Shown: piece after piece, positions 48,316 to 59,809 of the stretch
Layout of the letters: every line of letters starts with the position of its first letter
How positions within the stretch are numbered: the first letter of the stretch is position 1
Assembly: GCF_000218685.1 (NCBI RefSeq)
Contig: NW_006763294.1
Coordinates: forward strand, 1,032,601 to 1,096,600
Reading direction: 5' to 3'
Source of the DNA: Serpula lacrymans var. lacrymans S7.9
Lineage: Eukaryota; Basidiomycota; Agaricomycetes; Boletales; Serpulaceae
DNA length: 64,000 nt
Position numbers and translations under genes: made by a program
Notes under the pieces: model-generated
Told to the model about the DNA's origin: nothing
Databases searched by the model: none
What the model saw: the letters and a program-made list of their open reading frames with translations, nothing else

Positions 48316-48878
48316 ATGGCCCTCATAGAAGTAAGTTATTTCTTTGCTCCGACCAGTGGGAGTATTTTTTATCATATCCATCTCATCATTGCGATTTCTA
48401 GGTGATTGCGAATGATCGATTGGGGAGAAAGGTCCGGGTAAAGTGCAGCCCAGACGACACGGTGGGCGATTTGAAGAAGCTTATCGCTGCCCAAACTGGA
48501 ACAGATCACAGGAAGATCCAGCTCAAGAAATGGTGCGTTCCTGTGCTATCTTTCGCGTGATCCATCTTTCGCATTCGCATCTGCTTTTGCGTCTCGAGAT
48601 CTGGCAGATAGGAAGGTCAGCATGCTCCAACCTACTGCTTCCGCAGTTTAGGGGCATAGCGGAGTCTGTCAGTACTTAGGGGCCAGCCTGACCTGATGGT
48701 CGTAGCTTCTAATACATCTACAGTACCAAACCGGTTCTTCTTTCCCAATTTATAAACTGGATTTTTGTTTTTATAAGGTATTCATGCCAGTTCTTTTGAC
48801 AGGTACACAGTCTACAAGGACCACATTACACTCTCAGATTACGAAATCCATGATGGAATGAGTCTGGAGATGTACTAA
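48316..48878 (+). CDS. HUB1: Hub1/UBL5 ubiquitin-like protein
   Basis: Ubiquitin-fold modifier that binds the spliceosome factor Snu66 non-covalently and tunes splicing. Exons 48316-48330, 48402-48532 and 48803-48878 give 73 residues: [72 protein letters not shown]. The match to the family is close along the whole length. The protein stops right after the first Tyr of the usual C-terminal double-Tyr, so it lacks the last one or two residues found in many relatives. The second intron (270 bases) is unusually long here. Confidence 0.95.
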
Positions 48879-49249
48879 TAGCCTACACATTGAAGCATGG
48901 GCAAGCTTGCTCGGAGTTGAAACTTCACCAGCGGAAGATTGGTTTTAACAGACGGATATTCTCTGTCTGATTATGGAATGTAGCTAAGGTCTTCTGAATA
49001 AAGCATTTTGTATTTCTACTATGAGTATCTGATTGGTGTGGCATATGACCCGAACTGACGTTTCAGGCCAATTATAATCGATTTCTCTCTTTGAAGTGAA
49101 CGCTGAGTACTTAAAGTACGTATCTCAAAATGCCACTTACTCATTACTAATATACGCCTTTATGACTGGTAAGATGTACCCTTATTCATGAGATCGAATT
49201 TTTACCGGTATATCTAGACGAAAGTACTAGCATCGATACTTCGCGAAAC
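48879..49249. other. Intergenic between Hub1 and paralog B
   Basis: Hub1 3' flank and likely promoter of the next gene. Nothing else seen. Confidence 0.5.
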
Positions 49250-50320
49250 ATGACCCAAACCCGGGCATCTACCCTAGCCACAGTGGCAATTCAACACAAG
49301 GTGATCCCTCGGCCCCTACCAAAAGAGTTTAAGAAGCTGTCCAGCCGCGCTACACCTTACGTTCGGTTGTGGTCTATTATGCGAATCACCTCTGTGCGTT
49401 TTTCAGTCTTTACTGTAAGTATATTCACAGTACACTTTTTTTATATCGTTATTTTGATCTTGGTTTTGCAGAGAAACTTAAGGAAGATGGCGCCCGAATT
49501 CCTAGATACGGACAAGCCCATTCGCCAACAAGCACAGGATCACTGGGCGTCTTTTGTTGAAAATGTATGTGTGATCGTCGCTCTTGCCTATCAAAACATC
49601 ATCTACAGTTTGTATAGGCGCATAAAGCACAGTATGATCTATTAAAGCATTATGAAGGTGATTGGCCAGTCGAGGCCTACATGACACGCTACCTGTCAAA
49701 CAGATTGACCGTCATATTGATGGAGAAGGAAACTATGGAGGGAAAAAGGAACCAATCTGTTACCAAAGCAAAATCGACAGTATCCGCACCTGTTGGTCTC
49801 GCCGTTGCTTTCGAAAGTTACTATAATTTCTAACTCCATAACGTTATTTTAGAGCCCAAACCAACCGTTGCGGTCCGACCAGTTAAACAGTTCCCTTACT
49901 GTCCCTACGCCAAGGGTGTCAGCATCCGGCACAGTGGCGCACAGCCGCAGCCGCACCCCCTTCCCTACACCTACACCCACTACATCTGCACCCACACCCT
50001 CCCCTCTCGCAGTTTCTACTTATAGCCCCCTGACCCGTAATGGTAATAGCGATGACTCTGGGCTTAGTTACTTCCTAGGCTCCCTTCAGCCAGATATTAC
50101 GCACATTCTCCCAGTCCTGAAGGAAATCGGAATCACCGATGGTAAGGATGTAGAGGCACTCAAACTATGGCCCTCGGGAAGGCGACGCGAATTTTTGTCG
50201 TACCACTTAGGAGGCAAATTATCACCGTTTGAACTCGCAACGTTGGAGCTGGGAACGACAGGAGAATTGGGACTAGGCATGGCATCAAGTTTAAGTCCTA
50301 ATAGTATTAGCATGACCTGA
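49250..50320 (+). CDS. Hypothetical protein with helical C-terminal domain, paralog B
   Basis: Unnamed, related to the gene at 46752-48009. Start at ATG 49250 (MTQTRASTLATVAIQHKVIPRPL). Exons encode RNLRKMAPEFLDTDKPIRQQAQDHWASFVENV, a segment LKHYEGDWPVEAYMTRYLSNR that matches YDESW...RR in paralog A, a basic/polar linker, a Ser/Thr/Pro-rich stretch, then SYFLGSLQPDITHILPVLKE...GITDGKDVEALKLWPSGRRREFLS, matching the C-terminal domain of paralog A. The domain ends with LSPFELATLELG. Introns are near 49413-49470, 49565-49645 and 49830-49900. The conserved [KH]xYExxWP core is a plausible family hallmark. No catalytic motif. Confidence 0.6.
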
Positions 50321-51917
50321 CTAACGGATGTTGAATGAGAGCAAATTGAAGTATTATAAGTGTACAAATACATCGGCGAAACTACATTTTTTTTTGTCGG
50401 TCTTGGAAGACCTTGATACCTGCACTAAGATGTATCCAGACAGTTAAGAACCTTCAGGCAAGTACGTATACGTAGGACTATGGTCAAGCTATTTGAGACT
50501 CACCAAGGATAATCAAGATGATATGTCAAGCTCAAGCTCATATGTATCGTTCAGCTCAATCAAGTACAATTGAAAAAAGTCAAGGGTACTTTTAAGGCAA
50601 GGCAAGAACAAAATATAGTAAAAATACAGAACACCATGCATCCTAGCTACGAAACCATTGCAAAAGCGCAACTATCAACAAATTTGTTGACATAGAAGGC
50701 TTCGAAAATATCTAATGAATTATAGTATGATATTCCTCCAGTGATAAAATCATCACTACGGAAGTAAGTGAACGGCCTCATAGAATGTGTGCGATCAATA
50801 TGTATAATTTCCCTTGCAGGTGATGTCGTCCTCGTTGAAATCGGGACACACCATCCACATCCCAACTGATTCATCAGGAACGTCACCAAATTTTGAGAAT
50901 TAGTGCACGAGAGCACATAAATAATAAACTCTTTCAAGTGTAATGAATGATAATCAGACAACTTTCGAGGTATATTTTGCCGGGGTACCGCAATTTTGGC
51001 GGTGTAGTCTATAGGCCTTTCGCTCTGAGAGCGGCTGCCAATGAAAATGCAAACTTGTCCGCGTTGTGATACTCTACACAGAATATGGGGGGATACGACA
51101 ACCTTTTTCAAAACAAAAAATCAAGTCCAACAATCTAAAAGAAGTTCACGCGAGAAACAAACCAGCCGCCTGCGATTCATTCACCGCATCACTTACGATC
51201 AGACGTACCAAACCAAGATCAGCCTGCACACGTCTTCGCCTTTGTCTGACATAGCTTCCAAATTGGAAGGGAAAAAAAAACCCAACGCGGTATCATCGCG
51301 AGAAAGGGAAAGATCATTATTTTTTCTCTTTATGAATTCAGGTACATGGACTCCATACTGGTGGTAGTACACGAGGGAGGGGGCATCATACAGGAAGTTG
51401 GTGATTGTAAGTGAGGACATCCGTTCACATAAATGAGTACTGTTTGTGGTGACTTGGCAGCAGCTGATACATAGTACAGGAAGAGGAAGGTTGGACGATG
51501 AAGCTCAACAATCCTAGAATAAAAGCGCATGAGAGTCAGCAACCAACGCAAACGTATTCATCAGAAATGTTGATCCTTACCAGGTCACTTTTTGTCGCAT
51601 CGAGCCTTCCTGTATTAGACTATAGATCGCTTATCAGCATGACGGTGCAAAGAGATCCCAGTGGGCTACCTACCTCTCACAATCCATCCTTACCGCACTT
51701 CACAGCCAAGTAGTACCCATCGCCATCGCTGCCATCGTCCTCTGCCTCCACCACTTCATTCAATGCGTCAACTGCCCTCCCTCCGATTACAAGAAAACTA
51801 TCCGCTAACAGCACAGATATATAGGGTACACAATGTATACTAAAAGATAATATGATAGCTTCCACGATTCGAATTTGCTTTGCTCCAACCAATGCCCCTA
51901 TCCCCCACACCACACAT
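50321..51917. other. Intergenic 1.6 kb, no supported gene
   Basis: A 154-codon minus frame (50647-51111) has no ATG at its 5' end and no motif. The rest is AT-rich. The 3' flank of the 7TM gene lies at the right end. Confidence 0.4.
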
Positions 51918-53973
51918 TCATCGATACGCGGTAGAGTCCTGCAGCCTCCACTGGCGTAAGGGAGCCCACCACCACACCGACGACGACCAGCTCCGCTCCT
52001 GCGCTGTGGTATCTTGATCTTGGTCTTCGCCCTGCGGCTCCTGACGATGCCCGTCTAGTTCTACCACCGAGCTACGACGCCGACGCCGATCTCTCACTCT
52101 CGGCAACTTGGTTTTCATCGACTCCTCCTCCTCCTCCTCTTCTTCTTCCTCAATATCCATAGTGTTATCCACAGTCTGACGGCGTTCCCGATCCGGCCCT
52201 CTCATGCCATAGTTCCCCCTGCCCCACGTTGCTTGCCGCTCATCATTCCGTGACTCCTCCCACACCTGGTGCAGTCGCTCAACCCTCTCCACGGCCTGGA
52301 TACGTGCAGCTGTGATATGCGCGTGCCGAACCTTCGCATAAACCCGCTGTACGAAACCTCCTGCCATGTTACCTCCGAGCTGGCCAGAGGTGCTGGCTGT
52401 AGATGAACCCAAAGAGGACTGGATGCTCCTGGACGGATTGAGTGAGGCAACGGCACTTTGTGATCGCGATAATGGCCTGGCATCTTCGGGCCTTTCACCC
52501 GGGCTTCGATTGACGTCGTCCTCACCTTTTTCATGCCTGAAAGCGCCCGTCATGCCCTTCCAGACCGATTTCGCCTTCTCCCTTTGTTCCTTCCTCTTCT
52601 GAGCCCTTAACTTCCGTTTTCTCTCCCTCTTCTCCTCTCTTCTCATCAATTCTTCTACCTCACCAATTCCCATTCCCGCTCCAACCCACCACCACCAACC
52701 CAAAAAGCTCTGCCACAGCACTACGGCCCACATCAACTTGGGCATCCACACATATTGGTCTTGGCTTGGTATGTACAAAAAGTTGAGGGTGGTGGAGATG
52801 ATGGCGAGGGAGATGGCGCCTGCACCGAAAGCCGCTGTTCCGCCGTCAGTGCGCCAGGCTTGCCGGCGATTGACGAGAAGGCCCCAGATAAGTAGCGCCA
52901 ACGTGAATAGGAGGGAGAGCGTCGCGTTGCAGACGTTGCGAACATCGTTGACAAGGGAGACAAGGCTCGTATCATAGTAAATCGGGATAAGCTGCATTAC
53001 TGCAGAAATGATGGCTAGGGGTCCTGTCAAGCACAAAGTATCAATACGTGTACGAGAGGGACACCAAGTTACAACGCAGCCATGCCGGCTGTGAGTGATT
53101 GCACGAGGGAAACGATTTATATAAAAAGGGCAATGTCCACCCGTGACAGGAACTAAACTTGCAGTAAAGCATGACTTCCTGATGAATTACGTATAGCTTT
53201 CCAGCTTGGACCAAAACATGGTGGACAATGATATCCAAAGATAGGGAACGTAGCCGGAAGGAGAGATACAGGGTAGTTTGCGGCAGTTACGCGGCACAAA
53301 GCACCGAGAGTGAAGTAGTGACACTCACCCAATAGGCCAAAGATGAGTCTCGCTTCTAAGTGAGAAGGAAACAACAGCGTCAAGAAGTGGATATGGGTGA
53401 TCTGAGTCAATCCAAGGTGAAATAGGTACATGCCGCAAAGAACAAAAAACGGACCTGAATGAGACCTGAGGTAGTTGCATTCATAACTATCCAGGTGGCC
53501 CTCTCGGCAAGAGTCCACTGATGTGCATAGATGGTGGTAGGATCATTTGGGTTAACGGTCGAATTTGGAGTAACGTAACTGGGCATGTCCACTGCGAGAT
53601 AGCTGAGCATATAGGGCCAATGCTGGCTCTCCTGCACAGTTGCTGAAAAAACGACGTGAATGGTGGCGACGAGGGATATGAGCAGAGTCGTTACTGCAGA
53701 GATCTGGAGTACATAGTTGACTTGTGCAAGTTTCCAGTGGTATTGAGCTGTGAAGATAAGGTGTACGAAAAGAACGACCACTAGAGTGAGGACGACACCT
53801 GTCAGGAGGATCTGGACAGGGAGTGATTTGGCAAAACTGGGGCGATACTGAAGAATTGGATCGCTGTCATATGAATCTGAATCTGACGTTGAATTCTGGG
53901 CAAACACAGGTGAAAAATAAAAAAGGAGGACGAGAAAGGACAGAGCCCAGCGCAACGTTGGCGGCGAATCCAT
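51918..53973 (-). CDS. Seven-transmembrane protein with signal peptide and charged tail
   Basis: Unnamed receptor-like membrane protein. Start at ATG 53973: signal peptide RWALSFLVLLFYFSPVFAQ, a short Ser/Asp-rich lumenal or outer segment with NST sites, then seven hydrophobic helices: QILLTGVVLTLVVVLFVHLI, YVLQISAVTTLLISLVATIH, one around ITHIHFLTLLFP, GPLAIISAVMQLIP, ATLSLLFTLALLIWGLLVN, AGAISLAIISTTLNFLYIP and LMWAVVLWQSFLGWWWWVG. A long cytosolic tail follows: Lys/Arg-rich helix (RREEKRERKRKLRAQKRKEQ), Ser-rich region, a run of ten or more Glu near 52115-52150, and an Arg-rich patch. Introns near 53400-53450, 53335-53390 and 53020-53330. The topology fits a GPCR-like protein; the ligand is unknown and it does not match the PAQR, STE3 or RTA1 motifs that I can recall. 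Confidence 0.7.
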
Positions 53974-55476
53974 GGGAGTAGGAGGTAAAGACGGATGCTG
54001 GTTACGCCGTCACAGCCCGTCACAGTCTCTCGCCTTTCAATCTTCCTTCAGCTCTTGGCTCCCTTGGCTTTCTCATAACAGCCAATGCCAGGAATGCGTC
54101 ATTTCGCAAATCACCGCTCCGTGGACTTCTTCTCTGCCTTTGCACTTATCATCTGAACACGAGGCTGCCTGCCTGCTTTCGCTAGGCCCACCACACTCCC
54201 GTCCTGCAGAAAAATCAAAAAATCACCCAGCGCAACCCATATCTCTATCTTCTGTGCCACAACCTTGCTTATATTTTTGCATATGAAAGCTGTCATTGAT
54301 GACTACCCGCGCAACGTCAGACGCTTACAGCCCGTATATTTTCATCCTCGACGCTCACTGGACATGCTGTTTATAAGGATACGCCGTGGGCGGTGGCAGT
54401 CTATAATTGCTGTATTCTTTCAATATCCTGCTCGTATATCCACCTAAAGTGCTCGGGACCTTATTACTCGCCTTCAGGAGCGTCGACTACATGTTTGGCG
54501 CGCGTACACCCTGACTCCTGAGTGGTATTGTTATATATTTCCCCCCGATTTCCGTGCCCATGTTTAATAAGCAGGTAGGTTACTGTAACGTCGTCCCCTC
54601 AAGTTCTATATCCGGCTTATCATTTTGATCCAAGGCCGCCCAATGATTTTGACGGACAGGTAATGCGTCCGTGACTTGGCCTCTTACGACATGCTCAAGA
54701 GCTGCGCCACTAAAAGCTTGAGGAGAACATGTGACAATGCAGACGATCAACAACATCCTTCGCTCTGACACCGAGCGGGATCGAGACCCTCGAACTTTGC
54801 CGCTACTGGCTAGTTTTCCCCACAACATCCTTACCCTCACCACGCGAACACAAATAAATATGCTTATTGGATCCGAGACCGACTAGCAAGGAATGCACCG
54901 GGATCAATCAGCGTCGGGGATCCGTCCGTGGTTCGAAAGCTGGTTCGAACTGACCGTTGATTAAGGGCCAACATTTTCTCTAGTTTCAATCACAACATGT
55001 GTATCTATGTGAACAACTATCGAATACTTGTCGTGACGGTGACGGAATCACTGGAGCTTCACTTCAACGGGCAAGCTCTACACTACCCCGCTTGAGAGCA
55101 GAATCAGGTACTTTCAGCCTTTTTGTGCTCTTGGTTCAAGGCAGTCTAACCAAGGATCTGGCGAGAAGGATTGAGATTGTTGCAATGTGAATAGTATACC
55201 GCGGTGGCATTGTTCTCAAGTGAACGACCGAGATAAAGCGATAAGGCTTTGTAGGCCTTTTCGTGGTTGAGCCAAACGTTCGTTATATTGCTCACATAAA
55301 ATACAGTTTGTACTTAGTGTCTGAAAATTATAAATGCATTATCGTGCTGCTGCGCTTGTTATCACTGTACAAGTGATATCATTCAAAGTTATATATTGTC
55401 CCAGGTCCAGGCGCATATGACTTGTATCATATTTATAATTATGGCCGTCAAACTTGTATGAATTTATGGTTTGCCA
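53974..55476. other. Intergenic 1.5 kb, divergent promoters
   Basis: Between two divergent genes. Short frames only, no RNA gene seen. AT-rich from about 55280. Confidence 0.45.
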
Positions 55477-57023
55477 ATGATCATGAATCCGAGAACACTA
55501 CTCATTGTTCCTAGCTACCGCAAGAGTTTATTACTCCCTTCAAGTCGTTATCCCACTTTCGCCATAGCCATAATACCTCCTTCAGGCTATCCTCACCTTC
55601 GAAATCACAAATTCTACACTCACATGATGCATTCTTCACCACAAACCTCGTCCTCGTCTTCATTGTCACCCCGACTCTCAAGTATCCGATTCGACGAAGA
55701 ATCATTGGCAACAGATACAGCCAACCCCAAGGCGAACACGCCGAGCGACGACGATAGCAGCGTACGTCCGTCCGCAAACCACTAACAGTATGCAAACCCT
55801 AATGCCTCGACATGTACAGAACGCCACAGGTGCAATTCCAACACTTCCGCTCCAACCTGCTCCCGAAAAGTCTGAAAAGCACGAGGATGCGGATGCAGAC
55901 CCTCTTGTCATCCAAATCGTCGTCCGGCGGGATCTGCTTGATGTCAGTACACTCATCTACCTTGTTTCGTGTATTCGTGTTGGTGTTATTCGCGTTATTC
56001 GTGTTGGTGTTGGCATATGGATTACCCAAGTGCATCTTTTTCAAGAGAACAGCGAGAACTCTGGAAAGTGGTGTGGAGCGTTTGATTTGATGGTGGACGT
56101 GCAGGACTGGAACAGTGAATGGGCTGCGAACTCTGCGAGGATCGACTGCGCAGGCTTAGAGCTCGTTGACAGGGACGTGATTGTGAGGTGGGGCACGGGC
56201 TCAATAGCCCTTCGACGCGAGCCTCTCAGATATCAGGCCTAGTTTATGCACGAGAAACGCACAGATCTTCACCCTGTCCCTCTTTCCATCCCTTCCTAAA
56301 CGAATATTCCTCCGCCATCTCCAAAAACTTGCTCGCTCGCTCACTCACTTGTCCGCAGGCAGAAAACTGGGGTGTCGGCCCTCTGATGGCCCAAGTCGCA
56401 CATGCAGCCACCGCCGTAAGTCCCATCCTATCAGCCTCGAATCTATCCGCTCCCGCGACCAGCGGGGGAGAGTATTACCCATGCTAACCCACCGACCATC
56501 TCCCCGATTCCAGGTCCTCCACGAAACGCGCACCCGCCCCGAGACTATCGCGTACCTATCAGACTTGAAGAACATGCGCAAAGTATGCATTCCCATCCTT
56601 ATTTGTCTTCCTCCATTCCACTTCTCGTTATCTACTGTGACACGACCTTCTGATGTCTAACCTCCTCGCCCTTGCCTTCAGGTTGTCCTACAGGTACGTT
56701 AAGTCCTTCCAATAGTATACATCATCAACCTTACTGGTTACGATCCTCGCCACTAATTTTTCACGCCCAAGGCTCCTGACCTACCCTCTCTGCTCAAACT
56801 TTCCTCCCTCCTCTCTGCACCCAGTCCTGCTCCCGCTCCCGCCTCCAACCCTCCCTCCTCTATGGCCACGGGCACTATCGACCAGCCTACGCAGGCCATC
56901 CCACACCATCTCTGGGTCGAACAACCCGAGAACATCCCAACATGCCTTGCCCTGGCGCCCAATCGGCGAGAAAAACCTGTGCGCCGTGCGTTGGACAAGG
57001 CTAGGTGTCGTCTTTGGCGGTAG
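55477..57023 (+). CDS. PTRHD1-like peptidyl-tRNA hydrolase
   Basis: Putative peptidyl-tRNA hydrolase, PTRHD1 branch of the PTH2 fold. Exons 55477-55761, 55820-55942, 56359-56415, 56514-56582, 56682-56693 and 56772-57023 are all in phase, giving 265 residues. The core reads VIQIVVRRDLLD, GVGPLMAQVAHAATAVL, ETIAYLSDLKNMRK, VVLQ (a 12-base exon), APDLPSLLKL, then an inserted Pro/Ala/Ser-rich loop, HHLWVEQPENIPTCLALAP and a basic end. The HAATA and EQPEN segments are diagnostic for PTRHD1. The N-terminal 90 residues are Ser/Arg-rich with few acidic residues at first and could be a mitochondrial presequence; ATGs at 55624/55627 are alternative starts. The second intron is 416 bases long. Confidence 0.85.
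55966..56022. repeat. Degenerate short tandem repeat in the PTRHD1 intron
   Basis: Copies of GTTATTCGTGTTGGTGTT-like units with slips lie in the long second intron. The repeated words ATTCGTG and TTGGTGTT are visible several times. Confidence 0.6.
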
Positions 57024-58699
57024 CCCCAAGACTTCCGGGCTTCGCTTTTGCATAAGGGAGGAGAGAATGATCATGGGTGGGGTTCGTTCCCTGACCGCTG
57101 TGTCACCTAGTTCCTAATGTCCGAGTCCTTGAAAGACGCTCTTCGATGGCATTTTTTTAATCGTGTGCACGGTGACAGCTGATGTCTGATCTGAAGAACG
57201 GTGTTGAACGGGTAATACTATACTATACTATTTCTGATGTTGGGTTCGTGGGGGGAGGAGGTGTGGGTGCCCATGTGATGCCAAGTTAACGTTGAAGGCG
57301 GAACACGATCGATTTAGTCGAAGGACCAGGAAAAGGGAAGCTCAAGGTGCGTGTCCTCGCTGTATCTCGTCCGTGTGGAGGAGCGCGTAGGTCGTACTAC
57401 CACTCCCGTTCAATCGCTTCAAACACACCAAGTACCATTAGTAATGCAGCCTTCACAATCTCAGGCTCCTCGCTTGAAATAATTTCTTAACGGCGTTTTC
57501 TTTGTAGTGTTTCCTGATAAAAGTCCTCCAGAACCAGATTCTCGATCATCTGACGCAGAAAGGTCCTTTAGACACCCGCATCCTTCGAGAGATGTGGGTA
57601 GGCTGTCCTGCGTGCAGGAGGTAACGACACTGATATCGGTCTTCTTGAAAGAGACCAAGGCTGTCCGCGCGGCTTCCACGAAGTTTGGCGCCGCTACAAT
57701 CTGGTAGTAACATGTCTATGAACGTCCATCTTAGAAGCACATCGTGACTCATGACAACTTCGAGTCTTCGACGGGAAATTGGGGAACCTTTGTAATACTA
57801 GTGAGTTTTCCATTTGCTAGCCTCGCTCTCTTCGCTTGTACTAACGAAATATAGAACTAGAGCACGATTGAATCATCTGACGCTGGTCCTCGGCGGATCT
57901 GAGTGGGTAGAGGGTCATACTTATCCCCGGCCCATCGATAGCAATGTCCAACCAAGAGAAAGCCTGAGGAAAAGGCAAGCTTCACAACAAACAAAGAGAC
58001 GTGACAGCAATACGTGTGTGAAGCTCAATTCCTTCCCTTGCGAGGTGCAGTGGAGTGCTTACGACTTTAGGTACGTTTCATTTTGAAGCAGCGACTGATT
58101 TATTGGCCTAATAGCTAACTGTATTATTCACTCTAAATGCACAGTACTTTGTTGAACATGAGGTGGAGGGTCAAGCCTCAGGTTCCAAGTTTTATTATTA
58201 TTGTCTAACCTCTCAGCGTCAGAACAAAGTCTGTGAGTATTGCATTTTTTAATCATGACCCGTAAAACTGACTTCCGTAAGAGTAAGCATGGTAGCAACG
58301 TACCTTCCGATGAAGGGCTATTTCTTTACCACTTTGAAGCGTAAATTATCTCTTTACTTGGTTTCATCTGTTTTCTTATGCTGTATCAATTTCTGGAAAC
58401 AGATTCCACTCTTGTGATGAACTTTGTATCATGTACGTCTTTATGTAATAGTATCCCCCCTATTCGTAAGGGTACCCGGCAGTCCAACCTAGTATTGCAG
58501 TTTTCTTTTCTTTTCCGGAGTCTCATTGTGGTCCTGCAGATGTATAAAGGTCATGAAGATAGCATACAGGTCTTGCAGTACTCTTTATTTCAAGCATGGC
58601 ACCACAAACAACCTTCCAAGAGCTTGCGAACCTTGGCCACTACAAAATGATGTCTACAAAGCTGCTAATTCTCGGCGTGGAAATACTATGAACGGACCA
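57024..58699. other. Intergenic, PTRHD1 3' flank, no supported gene
   Basis: A short TACTATACTATACTA repeat lies near 57217-57231. The frames 57461-57752 (minus) and 57814-58086 (plus) look partly protein-like (CVKLNSFPCEVQWSAYDF) but cannot be joined to a full gene. Confidence 0.35.
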
Positions 58700-59191
58700 A
58701 ACGATCTCTCCCTCAACTGTGGGATCGCCGCTAATTGAGGGTGGGTTTTGTCACCGATCCATAGTTGTTGTCACTACATGTACTATACTGCAGATGGTAT
58801 TGTTACAATGTCACCCGTGGGACACCAGTTCAGGGCCCACGGCAGGTCAGGCCTGGCGTTCATCAAACAGAAACGATTTGGTCCTACGACAATAGCAACA
58901 ACGCCCAGCCTTACTATGCCACAGTGACCCAGAGTTGGACTGAGAGAACCTCTGCATCCTTGTCTGTGACTACTCCCGGTTAGTAAAAATATGTTTCTTC
59001 ATTTAGCCGTCAAAGCTTTTCAACTTTTGTGCCACACAGCGTTGATACAGTTGGGCGTGCAGGTGAATATAACGGGAGTGGCCGAGTCTCACTTTAACAT
59101 CTCGATCGGGACAGATCGCTCTCACTCACACCTACCGACGACAAACAACGTGTGCCCAAGCGCCCAAGCACGTGCTGATACCACGAACTGA
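58700..59191 (+). pseudogene. Degenerate fragment with a beta-rich, aerolysin/ETX-MTX2-like signature
   Basis: Between two likely exons (about 58795-58980 and 59035-59191) the plus strand encodes a Ser/Thr-rich alternating pattern (ETIWSYDNSNNAQP, TVTQSWTERTSASLSVTT and, after an intron, GVQVNITGVAESHFNISI). Such alternation resembles the membrane-spanning region of aerolysin-type beta-pore-forming proteins, which occur in mushrooms as lectins or defence proteins. The segment upstream has stops in every frame and no start that fits, so this is probably a remnant or a poorly resolved gene. The assignment rests on pattern only. Confidence 0.25.
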
Positions 59192-59809
59192 CGACGCTCA
59201 ATCACAGCGCGCCTCTTCCCAGAATAGGCCGTCTCCTCAACGTCCACACTGTCACACTGTGCCCCTGTTCGCCACAAACAGGCACCGCGACATTGACGCG
59301 ACATGACAACGCCCCTAAGTATCCCAATGGATTCCCTCTTATTTCGACAGCTTGACAGCTTGACAGCTCAGCGATCAACCCACGTCAATCAATTTCAATC
59401 ACATTCCAAATTTCAAATTTCAAATTATTGGAAATTATCCATTAAAAGACCGTCCATTAAATGCCTTTAGACTCATCCGAAGAGGTAAATCCTAAGAGCG
59501 AAAGACCGTAAGGCCGTAAGAGCGAAGAGACCGTAAAAAGCGTGCAAGCGGTCTTCGTCAACGTCGTCAGAATCGCATCGCATCGCAAAAGGGAGCGAAA
59601 ACGGGGTGTTGGTCGTGAATGTCGTGCGTTTCGTGAATAACAAGGTAGAGCCAGAGCCAGAGCACGGCGAGTGTTGCCTCATAGCGACCTTGGAAAAAAG
59701 GGATATAAAGAGTCTAGGGGTATGGAAGGTGGAAGCACGTGTGGTAGTGAGATAGTGCGAGAAACGAGAGAGAGAACGCGGAGGGAGAAAGAGGTGCACG
59801 AGGCGCCAT
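59192..59809. other. Intergenic with small repeats
   Basis: AGCTTGAC repeated three times near 59348-59370 and AATTTCAAATTTCAAATT near 59406-59425. These are short tandem repeats; no gene seen. The right end is the 3' flank of the PalI-like gene. Confidence 0.45.

Noticed and set aside
50647..51111. 154-codon minus-strand frame
   Set aside because: It has no ATG at its start, no recognisable motif, lies in AT-rich DNA, and no splice structure supports it.
51081..51320. Possible mobile-element remnant because of A-rich tracts
   Set aside because: No terminal inverted repeats, target-site duplication or transposase/RT motif found in any frame.
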